From an uncultured Flavobacteriaceae bacterium (GTDB taxonomy: Bacteria > Bacteroidota > Bacteroidia > Flavobacteriales > Flavobacteriaceae), in assembly GCA_947494565.1 (NCBI GenBank), contig CANLVG010000002.1, positions 434,001 to 498,000 of the forward strand: 64,000 nt of DNA. Direction: 5' to 3'. A program made the translations under genes and the position numbers. This document shows, piece after piece, positions 36,946 through 45,881 of the stretch (its first letter is position 1; every line of letters starts with the position of its first letter). The notes beneath the pieces are model-generated. The model was not told where the DNA came from and ran no database searches. It was given only the letters and a program-made list of their open reading frames with translations.

Positions 36946-37491
36946 CTACCTGTTTTTAGATGCGTTATTCCGTATCTCGTACTTTGTCAATAAGAAATCT
37001 CGTAGGGCCAACTGACTGTCTAGTCCTTCCCTTAAGATACCCGCTGAAATACTTTCTATGATATGACTCAATACCTCTGCCTCCTTTTTGGGCTCATTAT
37101 AATTCAATTGGTCAAAAACCCAGGTCAATTTTTCGATTATAGGCTTCATTCTTTCCGTGGAACTGTATTCTATTTCCCATTTCAGCTTAAACAGTAATTT
37201 CCAGAATTGATATTCGGAAGTCTCTATTTCAAAAGGCAACACGATATACTTTTCCAACACTTTTTTGGGTTGGGTCTCTACCATAATAGGAAGGAACAGC
37301 TCGTTCATTTTTTCGAATGCCTGTTCCAAAATTGCCTCCAAAAGACCTTGTTTACTGAGAAAGTGTCGAAATATAAGTCCCTCAGAAACTTGAGCCGCTT
37401 TCGCAATCTTATTGGTCGAGATGGCTTTATACCCTTCGTTAGCAAAGAGTTTTAAGGCGGCAAATAGAATCTGTTCTTTCTTATCGGTCAT
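36946..37491 (-). CDS. TetR/AcrR family regulator
   Basis: 181 residues. The N-terminal helix-turn-helix is clear: ILFAALKLFANEGYKAISTNKIAKAAQVSEGLIFRHF (in sense). The C-terminal ligand domain is divergent. It is the first gene of the hydroxylase operon and is probably its autoregulated repressor; the inducer would be the enzyme's substrate or product, which is not known. Confidence 0.88.
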   Translation of the reverse strand: MTDKKEQILFAALKLFANEGYKAISTNKIAKAAQVSEGLIFRHFLSKQGLLEAILEQAFEKMNELFLPIMVETQPKKVLEKYIVLPFEIETSEYQFWKLLFKLKWEIEYSSTERMKPIIEKLTWVFDQLNYNEPKKEAEVLSHIIESISAGILREGLDSQLALRDFLLTKYEIRNNASKNR

Positions 37492-37555
37492 AAAAATTGT
37501 GAGTACTCACTCACTAAAAGTATAAAACATTTAATCAATCACCAAATCTTGGCTT

Positions 37556-38011
37556 TTACATTACCTGTTCAATCACTAAAGTAGTATCATTAAAAATAGC
37601 AGTATCCCCAACGGATTTTCCGAACAACGCCTTAGCGATAGGGGTTGCCATTGAAATACAAAAAATGGTCTCCTCATTTTCGGTATAGGCTCCGGCAGAG
37701 ATGCCGAGGTAGTAATTCGCCTTTGACGTCTTGACCCAACTTCCCAAACCAATACGGGTGGCTCCCGCATGTACTGGGACTTTGACCAGAATTTGGTTCA
37801 TTTTTTCGGCCTCCTTCAACTGTTGGCCTAATTTTTCCCGTTCAAGTTGTAGCATAGCCCTACCGGTTTCGTGTTTGTCTCCAGCGCTGCTTTTGGTCTC
37901 AGAGGCCAATGCTTCTTGAACTTGGTCGATATCCCTATGGATACGTGTCAAACGCGTTTTTACGAATACTTCGCAGAAAGCATACAGCCTTTCTTTCGTG
38001 TTCATTGGCAA
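37556..38011 (-). CDS. GreA/GreB-like protein
   Basis: 151 residues (149 if started at the second Met). The N-terminal ~75 residues form a charged coiled coil with SSAGDKHETGRAMLQLEREKL, and the C-terminal ~65 are the GreA/GreB FKBP-like domain (LGSWVKTSKANYYLGISAGAY, then TPIAKALFGKSVGD). The stray name 3-oxoacyl-ACP synthase sometimes given to this flavobacterial family is not supported by the sequence. It may bind RNA polymerase's secondary channel. Confidence 0.78.
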   Translation of the reverse strand: MPMNTKERLYAFCEVFVKTRLTRIHRDIDQVQEALASETKSSAGDKHETGRAMLQLEREKLGQQLKEAEKMNQILVKVPVHAGATRIGLGSWVKTSKANYYLGISAGAYTENEETIFCISMATPIAKALFGKSVGDTAIFNDTTLVIEQVM

Positions 38012-38026
38012 ATATACGGATTGCTT

Positions 38027-38554
38027 CTAACTGGGGAGATGGTATAAATCCGCGAGACGATACATTAAAAAAGCTACCATTTCGTCGTCGCTGCTTTTCT
38101 TTTTGTACATATTATAGACGGTCTCTCGGTACTCTTTCTTGAAGTAGTCCAAATCACCGGTGCGGTCGTCGCTGAATACTTTCCATGATTTGAGTCCTGA
38201 AAGCATGCGTCTATGGGCTAAGAATCTCTGGTACACTAGGGTGAATTCTTCCTGTATCACCAAATCATCCATTTTATCCTCATTTTTTGCATAGAGCCTT
38301 TTGTACTCTTCCCCAAGTCGAATATCGGCCCTTTCAGCTTCAACAATCAGCTTAAAATAGGCCCTTGATACCAGGGAGTTGAATTTTTTGTTGAATTTAG
38401 GATGCTCGGGGCCTTTGTTTTCAACTACGGTAGTTTTGATGGTTATCGAAGTTTTTGAAAACGGTTTATCCATGGCATAGCCCGTAAAGCTGCTTAAAAG
38501 CCCTACTGCCAAAACTACCGTTACCCTCACCGATTTCTTTATTCCGCTTTTCAT
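38027..38554 (-). CDS. Secreted hypothetical protein
   Basis: 175 residues with an N-terminal signal peptide (SVRVTVVLAVGLLSSFTGYA) and a charged helical mature part (AYFKLIVEAERADIRLGEEYKRLY, later LDYFKKEYRETVYNMYKKK). I recognise no family. Its ATG overlaps by four bases (ATGA) with the stop of a start-less frame at 38551-38778. Confidence 0.6.
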   Translation of the reverse strand: MKSGIKKSVRVTVVLAVGLLSSFTGYAMDKPFSKTSITIKTTVVENKGPEHPKFNKKFNSLVSRAYFKLIVEAERADIRLGEEYKRLYAKNEDKMDDLVIQEEFTLVYQRFLAHRRMLSGLKSWKVFSDDRTGDLDYFKKEYRETVYNMYKKKSSDDEMVAFLMYRLADLYHLPS

Positions 38555-38778
38555 TTGCGTTCTTCATGGTTTTGCGACTTTCGATGAGGCGCGTTTGGCA
38601 TCACATCGACGTCGCCCATGGCAATAGGTAGAAACAGCAGGCACAAAATGCCAACTAAAGCATGTTCATATTTAGGGGAATAAGGTTCGGGGCCGAGCCT
38701 TTTTACGGGGTCACTAATATAAAAATTACCGCTGGTAGAATCAAAGAAGTTCGACGAAATTCTTGTTTTTAGGCCAAG
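38551..38778 (-). other. Start-less small open frame with a membrane helix
   Basis: Between the FAD-oxidoreductase stop and the secreted hypothetical gene, one minus-strand frame is open for 75 codons and has protein-like content: FYISDPVKRLGPEPYSPKYE, then a hydrophobic LVGILCLLFLPIAM and a charged tail ending NHEERK. Its stop overlaps the next start as ATGA. No ATG or GTG lies before the helix; only ATT or a late TTG/ATG could initiate. It may be a real gene with an unusual start, a decayed one, or chance. Confidence 0.3.
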
Positions 38779-39881
38779 TCAGCCAGCTCTTTCCCTACTG
38801 AACTTCCTATGGCAATACCCATTCCACCCAATCGTATACCACAGTATACCCGATCAGATAGTCGTTTCAAAATAGGTTTCTTTTGTTTTCCAACCCCCAT
38901 GATTCCGCTCCACCGTTGATCCACTTCAACAACGGCATGGGGTACTATCACTTCCCTAAGTAGGGTTTCCAGTTGATCTTGTATACGCTTGGTTTGACCG
39001 AAATCCATCGTTTCTTCTCCTTTGAAGTCCAAATTTCTACCCCCACCAAAAAGAATGCGGTCATCGATGTTCCTAAAATAGTAATACCCTTCATCGAAAT
39101 GAAATGTACCGCTAATGTGTAGCTTTTTGATCGGTTGTGTAATCAGCACTTGTGCCCGTGCTGGGACCACCGTCTTTCCCAATAGCTTTTCTGAAAAGCC
39201 GTTGGTTGCAATGAACAAGCGGCCGGTCTTAAACTCCATTGTTTCGAGATGCACACTTACCTCTTGTCCAAGGTCTTCGAAAGACTTGACTTCAGTAGCA
39301 TTTAGGATGCCGATACTCTTTTGTTGCACCAGTCGCAGCAATTGGGTCATCATTTTACCGGTATCTATTTGACCTTCGTGCATATGGGTGATGTAATTTT
39401 CCTTTATTCCTTTGAAACGAAATTCATTTTCGCGGATTTCAAAAGAATCATTACCGAAAACGGGCGCTAACAGGCCATTTACTCGGCTCAATTCACTCAA
39501 ACAACGTGAATACAAGCGCTCATCTTTTTCAAGAAACAATTCATGTCCTCCATGGTTTTGAAAGTCGATGGCCGTATCACCCAAATTCTTTCGCAACAGG
39601 GCAATACCGTCAAAGCGCTTTTGAACCAATTGCACGGTTTCTTCCTCACTATGGGATTCCAAATCCGCCAGTATTTCAGATAAGCTTCCAAAGCATGCAA
39701 ATCCGGCATTTTTGGTACTTGCTCCTTGGGGTAAAATCCCTTTTTCCAAAACGAGAATTTTGGCCTTAGGATACTTTTCGCGCAAAACCAAGGCACAATT
39801 CAGGCCTACGATACCGCTACCTACTATCGTAAAATCAACATTCGAAAACCATGATTTATATTCCCAATAACTCAAGTTCAT
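38769..39881 (-). CDS. FAD-dependent oxidoreductase (DAO family)
   Basis: 370 residues when started at the ATG at 39881 (MNLSYWEYKSWFSNVDF); eight extra codons lie upstream in frame. DFTIVGSGIVGLNCALVL is the FAD-binding dinucleotide fold, and GVGKQKKPILKRLSDRVYCGIRLGGMGIAIG the C-terminal DAO closure. Glycine/D-amino-acid-oxidase-like enzymes oxidise amine or amino acid substrates. No pathway context here. Confidence 0.82.
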   Translation of the reverse strand: MNLSYWEYKSWFSNVDFTIVGSGIVGLNCALVLREKYPKAKILVLEKGILPQGASTKNAGFACFGSLSEILADLESHSEEETVQLVQKRFDGIALLRKNLGDTAIDFQNHGGHELFLEKDERLYSRCLSELSRVNGLLAPVFGNDSFEIRENEFRFKGIKENYITHMHEGQIDTGKMMTQLLRLVQQKSIGILNATEVKSFEDLGQEVSVHLETMEFKTGRLFIATNGFSEKLLGKTVVPARAQVLITQPIKKLHISGTFHFDEGYYYFRNIDDRILFGGGRNLDFKGEETMDFGQTKRIQDQLETLLREVIVPHAVVEVDQRWSGIMGVGKQKKPILKRLSDRVYCGIRLGGMGIAIGSSVGKELADLA

Positions 39882-40086
39882 AGTACTAAAATACGAACTT
39901 ATCACACTTAAATAGGTGAAGCCCGGGTAAGGGTCGACACAAGGTGTAGAAGAATAGCCAAACCTACTTAAAAAGACCGCCTAGTAGGTTTTACTCCCAT
40001 TGCTCAAAGGGCATACTTTGTACGCTTTAGGTTTGCGGTGGCATTTTATCGATAAAGCACCTAAAACGCTAGCATCAAAAGGGTAT

Positions 40087-40119
40087 AAAAACGAATAACC
40101 GACCCTAGGGTCGGTTATT
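40087..40119 (-). terminator. Intrinsic terminator after accC
   Basis: AATAACCGACCC pairs perfectly with GGGTCGGTTATT around a two-base centre, with a T-run on the minus strand. It closes the fabH-accB-accC operon. Confidence 0.88.
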
Positions 40120-40151
40120 ATTCGGTGTTTTCAAAGTACTTTATTCGCTAA

Positions 40152-41501
40152 TTACTCCGATTCGGGTGCCATTTCGAAGTCTTCCATGAACTTTGTGGTA
40201 TAGTTTCCAGCAAGGTAATCAGGATGCTCCATCAATTGCCTATGAAAAGGAATAGTGGTCTTTACGCCTTCAATAACGAACTCGTCAAGAGCGCGTTTCA
40301 TTTTGTTAATGGCCTCTTCACGTGTCTGTGCCGTAGTAATCAACTTGGCGATCATGGAATCGTAATTCGGCGGAATACTATATCCGCTGTACACATGTGT
40401 ATCCATTCGAATCCCATGACCCCCGGGCGTGTGCAAGGTTGTTATTCTACCGGGCGACGGTCTGAAATTGTTATAGGGATCTTCCGCATTGATCCTACAC
40501 TCTATGGAATGCAATTTGGGCAGGTAGTTCTTTCCTGAAATAGGCACGCCACCAGCTACTAGGATCTGTTCCCGGATCAAATCGTAATCCACTACCTGCT
40601 CGGTTATGGGGTGTTCGACTTGAATTCGGGTATTCATTTCCATGAAATAGAAGTTTCGGTGCTTATCGACCAAAAACTCTACTGTGCCTGCACCTTCATA
40701 TTTTATGAATTCCGCAGCTTTAATAGCTGCATCGCCCATTTCCTTGCGCAATTTGTCGGTCATGAACGGAGACGGGGTTTCTTCCGTCAACTTTTGGTGT
40801 CTTCGCTGTATGGAGCAATCCCTTTCGGAAAGATGACAGGCTTTTCCGTATTGGTCACCTACTACTTGAATCTCGATATGCCGAGGCTCTTCGATTAATT
40901 TCTCCATATACATTCCACCATTACCAAAGGCAGCGGATGCTTCTTGTACGGCACTATCATAGAGGTCTTCCATTTCGGCCTCCGACCAAACAGCACGCAT
41001 CCCTTTTCCACCACCGCCGGCTGTAGCCTTGATCATAACCGGATAGCCCATCTTTTTGGCCTGCTTCTTCGCATCGGCGACATCTTTCAGAATACCGTCA
41101 GAGCCAGGGACACAAGGTACCCCTGCTTTTTTCATTGTGGCTTTTGCCGTCGCCTTGTCGCCCATCTTATCGATTTGCTCTCCCGAGGCGCCAATAAACT
41201 TAATCTGATGTTCCGAACAGATTTTCGAGAACTTGGAGTTCTCGGACAAAAATCCGTATCCCGGGTGAATGGCATCAGCATTGGTAATCTCTGCTGCTGC
41301 AATGATATTCGGAATTTTGAGGTACGACTCACTACTAGGGGCCGGACCTATACAAACCGCTTCATCGGCAAAACGCACGTGAAGACTCTCTTCATCGGCT
41401 TTGGAATAGACCGCTACGGTCTTAATGCCCATCTCTTTACAGGTTCGTATGACGCGTAACGCTATCTCTCCCCTATTTGCAATCAATATTTTTTTAAACA
41501 T
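40152..41501 (-). CDS. accC: Acetyl-CoA carboxylase, biotin carboxylase subunit
   Basis: 449 residues started at the ATG at 41501 ([21 protein letters not shown]); six in-frame codons upstream are ignored. The ATP-grasp motifs [17 protein letters not shown] and [12 protein letters not shown] are present. It carboxylates the biotin on AccB with ATP and bicarbonate, the first step of fatty acid synthesis. Last gene of the operon, followed by a terminator. Confidence 0.96.
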   Translation of the reverse strand: MFKKILIANRGEIALRVIRTCKEMGIKTVAVYSKADEESLHVRFADEAVCIGPAPSSESYLKIPNIIAAAEITNADAIHPGYGFLSENSKFSKICSEHQIKFIGASGEQIDKMGDKATAKATMKKAGVPCVPGSDGILKDVADAKKQAKKMGYPVMIKATAGGGGKGMRAVWSEAEMEDLYDSAVQEASAAFGNGGMYMEKLIEEPRHIEIQVVGDQYGKACHLSERDCSIQRRHQKLTEETPSPFMTDKLRKEMGDAAIKAAEFIKYEGAGTVEFLVDKHRNFYFMEMNTRIQVEHPITEQVVDYDLIREQILVAGGVPISGKNYLPKLHSIECRINAEDPYNNFRPSPGRITTLHTPGGHGIRMDTHVYSGYSIPPNYDSMIAKLITTAQTREEAINKMKRALDEFVIEGVKTTIPFHRQLMEHPDYLAGNYTTKFMEDFEMAPESE

Positions 41502-41581
41502 AATGGTACCAAATTTCAAATTTCAAGCACCGAATTGCCCGTATTATTTAGGAATTCGTTTTTTGGAATTTGGGATTCAAC

Positions 41582-42070
41582 TTATGATGGATCTACCAAA
41601 AACAAGGGTTGGTCAAACTCGACCGGCGAGGAATCATCGACCAATATCTTGACGATTTTACCCGCAACTTCCGATTCAATATCATTGAAGAGTTTCATCG
41701 CTTCAATAACGCAAAGCACGTCGCCCTTGCTGATTTCAGTACCTACCTCTACGAAGGATGGTTTGTCTGGTCCTGGTTTTCTGTAAAACGTACCGATAAT
41801 CGGTGACTTAATGGTAATGTATTTCAAATCATCCGCACTTTCATTGGAAGCGGCTTCCTTGGGAGGTGCCGGAGCCTCTACCTGCTGTGGCGGCGCCATT
41901 TGTGCAGGTGCCTGCGCTACAGGTATTTGTTGTACGTAAGCCGTTTCGTTTCCTCCGGAAATGGAGCCGGTACGGATCGTTATCTTGATATCCTCCATTT
42001 CAAGCTTTACTTCGCTAGCGCCCGATTTGGCCACAAATTTGATCAGGCTTTGAATTTCTTTAATATCCAT
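41582..42070 (-). CDS. accB: Acetyl-CoA carboxylase biotin carboxyl carrier protein
   Basis: 162 residues started at the ATG at 42070 (MDIKEIQSLIKFVAKSG), the usual AccB start. The N-terminal domain is followed by a Pro/Ala/Gln-rich linker (APAQMAPPQQVEAPAPP) and the biotinyl domain with biotin Lys126 in CVIEAMKLFNDIE. It shuttles the carboxyl group from AccC to the carboxyltransferase. 80 bp upstream of accC. Confidence 0.96.
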   Translation of the reverse strand: MDIKEIQSLIKFVAKSGASEVKLEMEDIKITIRTGSISGGNETAYVQQIPVAQAPAQMAPPQQVEAPAPPKEAASNESADDLKYITIKSPIIGTFYRKPGPDKPSFVEVGTEISKGDVLCVIEAMKLFNDIESEVAGKIVKILVDDSSPVEFDQPLFLVDPS

Positions 42071-42095
42071 AAGATGTTGTTTTTTGCTCAATTAG

Positions 42096-43091
42096 TTAGT
42101 TATATGCCCATTTCAAATAAATAGACCCCCAGGTAAAACCTCCTCCGAAAGCGGCAAATACGAGATTATCCCCTTTTTTCAATTTGTCTTCGTAATCGTA
42201 TAGTAGCAATGGCAGGGTTGCTGATGTGGTATTGCCGTATCTTTCGATATTCATTAGCACCTTTGACGCATCGAGACCCATTCGCTTTGCGGTAGCATCG
42301 ATAATACGCTTATTCGCCTGATGTGGTATGAGCCAAGAGACCTCTGTGTTTTTCAGATTGTTTCGAACCATTATTTTTTCGGCAACGTCGGCCATATTCG
42401 ATACTGCAAACTTAAAAACGGACTTGCCGTCTTGAAAAATATAGTGTTGGTTCGCATCTACGGTCTCATGAGTGGCTGGCAAGAGCGACCCCCCAGCTTC
42501 CATGCCCAAGAATTTTCTTCCAGAGCCATCAGCCCTGAGGTATTCATCTTGAAGCCCTAGACCTTCGTCATTCGGCTCAAATAGAACAGCACCAGCACCA
42601 TCGCCGAAAATAATACAGGTGGTACGGTCTTTATAATTGATGATGGAAGACATTTTATCCGCTCCAATCAACAGTACCTTCTTGTAACGCCCCGATTCAA
42701 TATAACTTGAAGCCGTTGACATGCCAAAAAGAAAACTTGAACAGGCTGCAAGCAAATCATACGCAAAGGCATTGGTCGCACCTATTTCAGAGGCTACAAA
42801 AGCCGCTGTGGACGCCACCATACTATCTGGGGTGGCGGTCGCCACCATAATCAAATCGATTTCCTCCGCTTTTATACCCCTTTTGTCCAACAGGTCATTT
42901 GCCGCTTGTATCGCGAGAAAAGAAGAACCTTCACCTTCCTCCGGCTTGAGAATCCTTCTTTCTTTAATACCCGTGCGAGTGGTTATCCACTCGTCATTGG
43001 TATCGACCATTTCCTCTAACATTTGGTTGGTCATTACAAATTGAGGGACATAGCCCCCCACAGCTGTGATAGCTGCACTTAGTTTGCTCAT
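42096..43091 (-). CDS. fabH: Beta-ketoacyl-ACP synthase III
   Basis: 331 residues. The catalytic Cys117 lies in AYDLLAACSSFLFGM, the His near 257 in WLIPHQANKRI and the Asn near 287. FabH condenses acetyl-CoA (or a branched acyl-CoA) with malonyl-ACP to start fatty acid chains. First gene of the fabH-accB-accC unit; rpmF and the DUF177 gene lie upstream but are separated by a terminator. Confidence 0.94.
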   Translation of the reverse strand: MSKLSAAITAVGGYVPQFVMTNQMLEEMVDTNDEWITTRTGIKERRILKPEEGEGSSFLAIQAANDLLDKRGIKAEEIDLIMVATATPDSMVASTAAFVASEIGATNAFAYDLLAACSSFLFGMSTASSYIESGRYKKVLLIGADKMSSIINYKDRTTCIIFGDGAGAVLFEPNDEGLGLQDEYLRADGSGRKFLGMEAGGSLLPATHETVDANQHYIFQDGKSVFKFAVSNMADVAEKIMVRNNLKNTEVSWLIPHQANKRIIDATAKRMGLDASKVLMNIERYGNTTSATLPLLLYDYEDKLKKGDNLVFAAFGGGFTWGSIYLKWAYN

Positions 43092-43237
43092 TCTAAAGTG
43101 ATTTTGTCAAAAAATCTTCGAAAAATGGTTCAAAATTGCGGAAAATTACTGATTTTCTATGACTTTTGATTGAAAAATGGGAATTTTTAAAGTGCAACAG
43201 TAACCATATAAATCATGTATATGAAAGCTGTTTGAAC

Positions 43238-43267
43238 AAAAAAACTCCTGCTTGAAGTAACAGGAGT
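43238..43267 (-). terminator. Intrinsic terminator between rpmF and fabH
   Basis: Minus strand ACTCCTG pairs with CAGGAGT across a ten-base loop, followed by seven T. It splits the DUF177-rpmF transcript from fabH. Confidence 0.85.
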
Positions 43268-43292
43268 ATTCATATGTTTTTGATTTGCAGTA

Positions 43293-43490
43293 TTATGCTT
43301 CGGCTTCCTCTGTCTTATCGACAAGTACCTGACCCTTATAATACAATTTTCCTTCATGCCAATGTGCTCTGTGATACAAGTGCATTTCACCAGTTGTAGC
43401 ATCTGTAGCCAAGGTAGGAGCGACCGCTTTGTAGTGCGTTCTTCGCTTATCTCTTCTGGTTTTGGAAATTTTTCTTTTAGGATGTGCCAT
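43293..43490 (-). CDS. rpmF: 50S ribosomal protein L32
   Basis: 65 residues starting [20 protein letters not shown], the L32 signature, and ending with an acidic Glu/Ala tail. This is the Cys-free form. It lies eight bases after the DUF177 gene, the usual yceD-rpmF pairing. Confidence 0.96.
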   Translation of the reverse strand: MAHPKRKISKTRRDKRRTHYKAVAPTLATDATTGEMHLYHRAHWHEGKLYYKGQVLVDKTEEAEA

Positions 43491-43498
43491 TTTACAAC

Positions 43499-44020
43499 TT
43501 ATTTATCCGTTATTAAATCTTTCAAAGCGTCCCATCTGGGATCTGTATTATCTTTATTTTCTTTTGGTTGCAGTTCTTTTAACTTTTGCAGGGCCTCCGA
43601 CTTCAAGGTTCCATCCAAAACACCGGGATGTACTCTCTTTCTAGGAACGGCCAGCACCAACATTTCATAGACATACTGGCTGATATCAACCTGATGCTCT
43701 CCATGTGGAATAATCAAGATTTCATCGTCTTCATCATTGAAGGTGTCACCAAATTTCACTATCAACTCCAACTTGCCTGAGACAGCTTGGTCAAAAGGCT
43801 CTCCACTGCGGTCACAATCGACATTTACTATCCCTTCTGCGGCGAACTCCAACTCTAACATGGTGCTTAGTTTTGACATCAAAACCGTAAGCTTAATGTT
43901 CGCAGCGTTGAACTCCGTATAGTCAAAAGATTCAAAGAACTCATTTTCAATGACGTAATGAAACTCGTGCCTCCCTTGCTTTAACCCTGAGAAAGGAATC
44001 TCAAACTCCCTTTTTTTCAT
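43499..44020 (-). CDS. DUF177 (YceD-like) protein
   Basis: 173 residues with the DUF177 pattern: [19 protein letters not shown], a central [21 protein letters not shown] and a C terminus rich in Asp. The family pairs with rpmF and has been tied to 23S rRNA handling in plants and some bacteria. It has its own strong promoter at 44088-44117. Confidence 0.9.
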   Translation of the reverse strand: MKKREFEIPFSGLKQGRHEFHYVIENEFFESFDYTEFNAANIKLTVLMSKLSTMLELEFAAEGIVNVDCDRSGEPFDQAVSGKLELIVKFGDTFNDEDDEILIIPHGEHQVDISQYVYEMLVLAVPRKRVHPGVLDGTLKSEALQKLKELQPKENKDNTDPRWDALKDLITDK

Positions 44021-44087
44021 CGTAACACACCGATTTTTTACGCCAGCCCTACTTGTCCTTCTACAAAAGATGGCTCCAAGGCGGGTG

Positions 44088-44117
44088 CAAAGATACTATT
44101 ATTTTAATACTTCGCAA
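44088..44117 (-). promoter_or_regulatory. Bacteroidota-type promoter of DUF177-rpmF
   Basis: On the minus strand TTG (44117-44115), exactly 19 bases, then a perfect TATCTTTG (44095-44088). The leader to the DUF177 start is about 60 bases. Confidence 0.8.
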
Positions 44118-44183
44118 TAGAAGATTTAGGAAATAAAATTCGTCGTTTAGGCATTCAAACCCCCTATATTCTTAAGGGAGAAC

Positions 44184-45230
44184 CTATCGTCTTGCCCGTT
44201 GTTTTTGCAATACGTTTTCAGTTAGGCCCTGATACTCCTTTCTGTTCTTGAAGATATGCAACGCGGTGAACACTGCTTCCTTAAACGAACTGTGATCTGC
44301 TTGGCCCTTACCCGCTATTTCATAGGCTGTACCGTGATCTGGGGAAGTTCGCACACGACTTAGCCCCGCGGTAAAGTTGACCCCGGTGCCAAAGGACAAT
44401 GTCTTAAAAGGAATCAGACCTTGGTCATGATATGCGGCCAAAATTGCATCAAATTTTTTGAAACCATCCGATCCGAAGAAACTATCCGCGGAATACGGAC
44501 CGAATACCAAATGACCAGCATCGGACATTTCTTTGATTACCGGCTTCAAGATATCCTCGTCTTCTTCACCAATGGTACCGTTATCACCGCTATGCGGATT
44601 TATCCCCAACAGGGCTACTTTCGGACTACGGACACCGAAATCCATTCGTAGTGATTTCTCTATGGTTCTGACTTTTGTTCGTATCAAAATGGGATTAATG
44701 GCCGCCGGAGCGTCCTTTACAGCAACATGGTCGGTCAGCAGGCCTATTTTAAGGTCATCGGTGACCATGAACATGAGGCTTTCCCCTTCGAGTTCTTGTG
44801 CCAAAAAATCAGTGTGGCCCGGAAAGTTAAAGTCTTCCGATTGAATCGTATTCTTATTGATGGGCGCAGTAACCAAGACATCGATACTCTCGTTCTTCAG
44901 GGCATCAGTGGCCGCTCTTAACGATTTTATGGCAAATTCTCCGGCTGTTTTGGTAGCCTCCCCGAACCTAAGTTCCGGTATCTCTTTCCACACATTGACC
45001 ACGTTGATTTTTCCATCGATCGCTTCCGCGGCGTCTTGAACTCCGTTGTACTTGATTTCAATGTTCAGGGCTGATTTTTGGGCCGCTATAGTCTTACTGG
45101 AAGCAAAGAAAATAGGCGTGCAAAAATCGAGCATACGTGAATCTACAAAGGTTTTCAGGGCGACTTCACAGCCTATTCCGTTTAAATCCCCGACGGATAT
45201 CCCTAACTTTATTTTTTCAGTTTCCTCCAT
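44184..45230 (-). CDS. pdxA: 4-hydroxythreonine-4-phosphate dehydrogenase
   Basis: 348 residues. GDLNGIGCEVALK at the start, VTAPINKNTIQSEDFNFPGHTDFLA with metal-ligand His, and the later AAYHDQGLIPFK with further ligands identify PdxA. It oxidises 4-phosphohydroxy-L-threonine with NAD(P) in vitamin B6 synthesis. Divergent from ribE. Confidence 0.95.
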   Translation of the reverse strand: MEETEKIKLGISVGDLNGIGCEVALKTFVDSRMLDFCTPIFFASSKTIAAQKSALNIEIKYNGVQDAAEAIDGKINVVNVWKEIPELRFGEATKTAGEFAIKSLRAATDALKNESIDVLVTAPINKNTIQSEDFNFPGHTDFLAQELEGESLMFMVTDDLKIGLLTDHVAVKDAPAAINPILIRTKVRTIEKSLRMDFGVRSPKVALLGINPHSGDNGTIGEEDEDILKPVIKEMSDAGHLVFGPYSADSFFGSDGFKKFDAILAAYHDQGLIPFKTLSFGTGVNFTAGLSRVRTSPDHGTAYEIAGKGQADHSSFKEAVFTALHIFKNRKEYQGLTENVLQKQRARR

Positions 45231-45239
45231 GATATTCTA

Positions 45240-45247
45240 TACCTTTG
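45240..45247 (+). promoter_or_regulatory. Candidate -7 box (TACCTTTG) of ribE
   Basis: A perfect TAnnTTTG in the 58-base space between pdxA and ribE, 41 bases before the ribE ATG. No FMN riboswitch fits in this space. Confidence 0.5.
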
Positions 45248-45288
45248 TGACTAGAATAAGACACAAAACTAGGCAATAAAAACGGAAC

Positions 45289-45873
45289 ATGTTTACAGGT
45301 ATTATCGAAACTTTGGGTGAGGTCGCCGATTTGAAAAAAGAAGGCGGCAATCTTCATATGACTATTGCTACCCCATTGGCCCAAGAGCTTAAAATAGACC
45401 AAAGTGTCGCCCATAACGGAGTTTGTTTGACCGTTGTTTCTTTAGATGAAACCACCTATACGGTGACCGCCATTGAAGAGACACTTGAAAAAACGGCACT
45501 AAATACCTTACAAGTAGGCGATCAAGTCAATCTCGAAAGGGCAATGATTTTAGGAAGTCGCCTTGACGGACATATTGTTCAAGGGCATGTGGATCAAACC
45601 GGGGTTTGCACTGCTGTGGATGAAAAGGATGGAAGTTGGTTTTATAGTTTCGAATACGATCCGGCCACCAAGAACCCGACTATTGAAAAAGGTTCAATTA
45701 CCATCGACGGTACGAGTTTGACGGTTGTCGATTCCGCAAAGAACAGCTTTAGCGTAGCTATTATTCCCTATACTTATGAGCATACCCGATTTAACACCTA
45801 TACCGTGGGCACTGTGGTTAACTTGGAGTTTGATGTCATTGGTAAATATGTAGCTAAATTGATGGGGAGCTAG
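45289..45873 (+). CDS. ribE: Riboflavin synthase (alpha subunit type)
   Basis: 194 residues in two similar lumazine-binding halves: MFTGIIETLG with NGVCLTVVS in the first and GHVDQTGVCTAVDE with IDGTSLTVVDS in the second. It converts two 6,7-dimethyl-8-ribityllumazine molecules to riboflavin. Sometimes named ribC. Convergent with the hypothetical gene at 45882. Confidence 0.95.
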   Translation: MFTGIIETLGEVADLKKEGGNLHMTIATPLAQELKIDQSVAHNGVCLTVVSLDETTYTVTAIEETLEKTALNTLQVGDQVNLERAMILGSRLDGHIVQGHVDQTGVCTAVDEKDGSWFYSFEYDPATKNPTIEKGSITIDGTSLTVVDSAKNSFSVAIIPYTYEHTRFNTYTVGTVVNLEFDVIGKYVAKLMGS

Positions 45874-45881
45874 GTTCGGTT

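Noticed and set aside
39961-39990. Hairpin AACCTACT/AGTAGGTT as a terminator
   Set aside because: An eight-base stem with a 14-base loop and a weak T-run; not enough to call.
45231-45288. FMN riboswitch before ribE
   Set aside because: Only 58 bases and none of the conserved FMN aptamer helices; a plain promoter fits.
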